Both the position numbers and the translations under genes were made by a program. Under the pieces are notes generated by a model. That model ran no database searches and was not told where the DNA came from. It was given only the letters and a program-made list of their open reading frames with translations. A DNA stretch of 15,218 nt from Halobacteriales archaeon SW_10_68_16 (GTDB lineage: Archaea; Halobacteriota; Halobacteria; Halobacteriales; Haloarculaceae). Of this stretch, positions 13,351 through 15,218 are shown piece after piece (within the stretch, counting starts at the first letter, position 1; every line of letters starts with the position of its first letter). Location: NCBI GenBank assembly GCA_003023485.1, contig PXSG01000112.1, forward strand, positions 1 through 15,218, in the 5' to 3' direction.

Positions 13351-14595
13351 TCAACGGCGCCGGGCGAGCAACCCGACAGCGAGGACCGCCAGCAGCGCCG
13401 CGACGACCCCGAACCCGGGGCCGCTCCCGCCGGGCGTCGGGGAGGAAGTGGGTGCTGGTGTCGCCGTCGGCGTTCCGGCCGGGGTCGGCGTCGTCGTCGG
13501 CGTCTCGGTCGCGTCCGGGTCGACGCCCTCGACCGTGATCGTGGCCGTGGTGTCGCCGCTGGCCGCCTCGATGGTGACCTCGCCGCGCTCCTCGACCGGC
13601 ACGCGGATCTCTCCCTGCGCGTCCGTCTGGCCGACTCGCTCGCCATCGACGCTGACCGTGGCACCCTCGACGCGCTCGCCGTACTCGTCGGCGACCGTCA
13701 CCACGGTCGATTCGCCGACGACGACCCGGCGGTTGACCGACTCCAGCGAGAGGCTGGGTTCGCGCTGGATCGCCACATCGATGGAGGTCTGCTGTTCCGC
13801 GACACTGACGGTCCGTCGCGTGGCGTCGTAGCCGTCCTTGCTGACCCGGATACGGTGGTCGTCGTTGACCGGGACGGAGGCCGTCACCCGTCCGTTGCTG
13901 TTCGTCGTCAGCGTCGTCCCGAGGTCGGTGAACCTGACCCGGGCGTTCCCGACGGGTTCGGGCGGGTCGAGGCGGTCGTCGACGACTGTCACCCTGACGT
14001 CGACGTCGGCGCGCTGGACGCTGACGGTCTCGGTTTTCTCGACGCGCGTGACCTCGAAGGAGGCCTGCGTCTGGAGGTGGCCGGGTGCGGTCACGCGCGC
14101 CGTGTAGTCGCCGAGTTCCAGCGGGCCCGAGCGGACGACGCCGCTCCCGTTGGTCGTCAGCGTCCCGACGTTGGTCCCGGGCTGGCGGATGGCGATCTCG
14201 GCACCGGCGACCCGCCCGTCGGCGCCCTCGACGACGAAGGTCACCCGCCCGATCTCGGTGACGGGGACCTCCACCTCCTGCCCGTTGCTCACGTCGAAGA
14301 CCCGGAAGGGTCTGTTCCGGACGTACTCGTCGTCGTCGGTGTCGATCTGGACGGTCGCACCCTCGGGGACATCGACCAGTGCCCGGCCGTCGGCGGTGGT
14401 CGTCACCCTCTTGGGGCCGCCCTCCCCGTCGTTCCAGGTGACGACGAGGTCGACGTCATCAACCGGCCGGTCGTTCTCGTCGACGACGGTGATCTCCAGC
14501 GTGACGTCCTCGGCCGCTGTCATCCCCACGGTACCGTACAGGGCGGCTGCCACCAGGAACGTGACGACCGCCGCGGAAACTAGGGACCGGACCAT
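13351..14595 (-). CDS. PGF-CTERM surface protein with repeated Ig-like domains
   Basis: The 414-residue protein begins with a signal peptide (MVRSLVSAAVVTFLVAAALYG, likely cleaved near residues 27-28). Four beta-rich Ig-like/carboxypeptidase-regulatory-like repeats follow, at about 31-112, 117-194, 197-277 and 280-358. Each has the pattern V.V.D..G.PV..A.V followed by T...G...V. A Thr/Pro-rich linker (362-389) is probably O-glycosylated and leads to the PGF motif (393-395). The C-terminus is a hydrophobic helix ending in RRR. This tripartite tail is the PGF-CTERM signal that archaeosortase A recognises to attach a lipid, so the protein sits on the cell surface beneath or within the S-layer. 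No enzyme motif is seen. A TATA box 26 nt upstream supports the ATG at 14595. Confidence 0.9.
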   Translation of the reverse strand: MVRSLVSAAVVTFLVAAALYGTVGMTAAEDVTLEITVVDENDRPVDDVDLVVTWNDGEGGPKRVTTTADGRALVDVPEGATVQIDTDDDEYVRNRPFRVFDVSNGQEVEVPVTEIGRVTFVVEGADGRVAGAEIAIRQPGTNVGTLTTNGSGVVRSGPLELGDYTARVTAPGHLQTQASFEVTRVEKTETVSVQRADVDVRVTVVDDRLDPPEPVGNARVRFTDLGTTLTTNSNGRVTASVPVNDDHRIRVSKDGYDATRRTVSVAEQQTSIDVAIQREPSLSLESVNRRVVVGESTVVTVADEYGERVEGATVSVDGERVGQTDAQGEIRVPVEERGEVTIEAASGDTTATITVEGVDPDATETPTTTPTPAGTPTATPAPTSSPTPGGSGPGFGVVAALLAVLAVGLLARRR

Positions 14596-14617
14596 ATCCG
14601 AGATGTCGGGCAGCGCT

Positions 14618-14624
14618 CTTATAC
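14618..14624 (-). promoter_or_regulatory. TATA box of the PGF-CTERM protein gene (leaderless)
   Basis: The minus strand reads GTATAAG, centred about 26 nt upstream of the ATG at 14595. The short gap after the upstream kinase remnant (55 bp) thus holds an independent promoter. Confidence 0.6.
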
Positions 14625-14650
14625 GTCTGACGGCGGCGATTGTCGCGTTC

Positions 14651-15211
14651 CTACTCGTCAGTCAGCCCCGTGGCCACGTCCTCGATCTCCCCGCGCGTGG
14701 CCGTCAGGAACGGACCGGGGACCGTGCACGCGAGCGCGGCCGCCGCGACGGCGTCGGGAAGCGCCTCGTGGAGCGGCGTCCCCTTTGCGAGCAGCCCGAG
14801 GAGACACCCTGCGAAGGCGGCCTGCCGGCCGGCCGTGTCGACGACGTCCACCTCGGGGGCCGCCTGCTCGTGGACGAGGTTCGTGCCCGGCGAGTCCCTG
14901 AGCACCACGGCGCTGCAGTCCGCGCGCGTGACGGCCACCGTCTCCCGACCGTCTCCTTCCGGGGTTCGCGGTCGGGTTCGCGGAAGACCAGTCCCTGGCG
15001 TGCGTCGTCGGGGTCGACCCAGTCGACGTCTGTCGCGACGCCGTGCTGGTGGAGTTGAGCGACGACGCGCCGTCCCAGCGCCGAGTCGGGGAGCCGCGAC
15101 ACCCAGGTCCCGTCCGTGCCGACTGCCGTCGCCGCCGCGACGGCACCGCTCTCGATCCCGCCCGCGTCTCGATGCTGGTGGGGGCCGAACCAGCGTGAGT
15201 AGCCCGGTCAC
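14651..15211 (-). pseudogene. Decayed PfkB-family sugar kinase (2-keto-3-deoxygluconate kinase/ribokinase-like)
   Basis: The remnant reads in three pieces. A GTG at 15211 starts MTGLLTLV, like the first strand of KDG kinases. A second frame (about 15170-14955) reads AGGIESGAVAAATAVGTDG and VSRLPDSALGRRVVAQLHQHG, matching the GGAESNVAVAAARLG and LSKLPDSPLGRRVV segments of the family. The first frame returns with ETVAVTRADCSAVVLRDS and VDTAGRQAAFAGCLLG down to the TAG at 14651. PfkB kinases are about 310-330 residues, and the ATP-binding centre needs DTxGAGDxF; here it reads DTAGRQAAF, so the catalytic Asp is missing. About 130 residues are missing overall. One open frame of 186 codons spans the region, but its middle is out-of-frame Arg-rich sequence. 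Some haloarchaeal paralogues may deviate at GAGD, so decay is inferred mainly from the frame changes and missing middle. Confidence 0.65.
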
Positions 15212-15218
15212 TCGTAGG

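Noticed and set aside
12874..14583. Long plus-strand open frame spanning the EamA gene and the antisense of the PGF-CTERM gene
   Set aside because: It crosses two well-supported genes and has Arg/Gly-rich, low-complexity composition typical of a shadow frame.
14937..14983. Short tandem repeats as a minisatellite or CRISPR
   Set aside because: Only two copies each of 9- and 10-bp words; they are more useful as deletion breakpoints within the kinase remnant.

Overview
The window is haloarchaeal chromosome. It is very GC-rich, its proteins are rich in Asp/Glu and poor in Lys, TATA boxes often sit about 27 nt upstream of start codons (leaderless transcripts), and several families are typical of halophilic archaea: an archaeal zinc-binding ValRS, a Cys-type Thi4, a PGF-CTERM surface protein, and the adjacent DUF5810/DUF5809 pair. 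I cannot name the genus. No rRNA, tRNA, insertion sequence, CRISPR array or phage gene was seen.

Layout. 2-2254 (+): the C-terminal part of an RND/MMPL membrane transporter, then a protein-L-isoaspartate methyltransferase-like gene that seems to lack an internal segment. 2270-5814 (-): 6-phosphogluconate dehydrogenase (gnd), a lipoate-protein ligase, dihydroorotase (pyrC) and a small membrane-anchored protein with its own leaderless promoter. 5815-8660: a divergent intergenic region, then valS (+). valS has an unusual leader of about 97 nt with a 12-codon mini-ORF that contains four Val codons. 8661-8894 is non-coding, with two TATA-like elements and two hairpins. 8895-11049 (+): a run of rimI, a broken DUF5810 zinc-finger gene, DUF5809, a membrane-anchored unknown and a Nudix hydrolase. 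11050-12116: a pyrimidine tract, a promoter with a perfect inverted repeat, and thi4. 12117-12802 (-): a VapBC-like toxin-antitoxin pair with an 18-bp perfect palindrome at its promoter. 12899-13315 (+): a small EamA/DMT half-transporter. 13351-15211 (-): a PGF-CTERM surface protein, and upstream of it a decayed PfkB-family sugar kinase.

The metabolic genes are core housekeeping: the pentose-phosphate route, pyrimidine synthesis, lipoylation, thiamine thiazole synthesis and valine charging. The points of interest are regulatory (a possible Val-dependent attenuator before valS; operators before thi4 and the toxin-antitoxin pair) and evolutionary (three genes in one 15-kb window that look internally deleted). 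All family assignments come from reading motifs and recalling relatives; no search was run.
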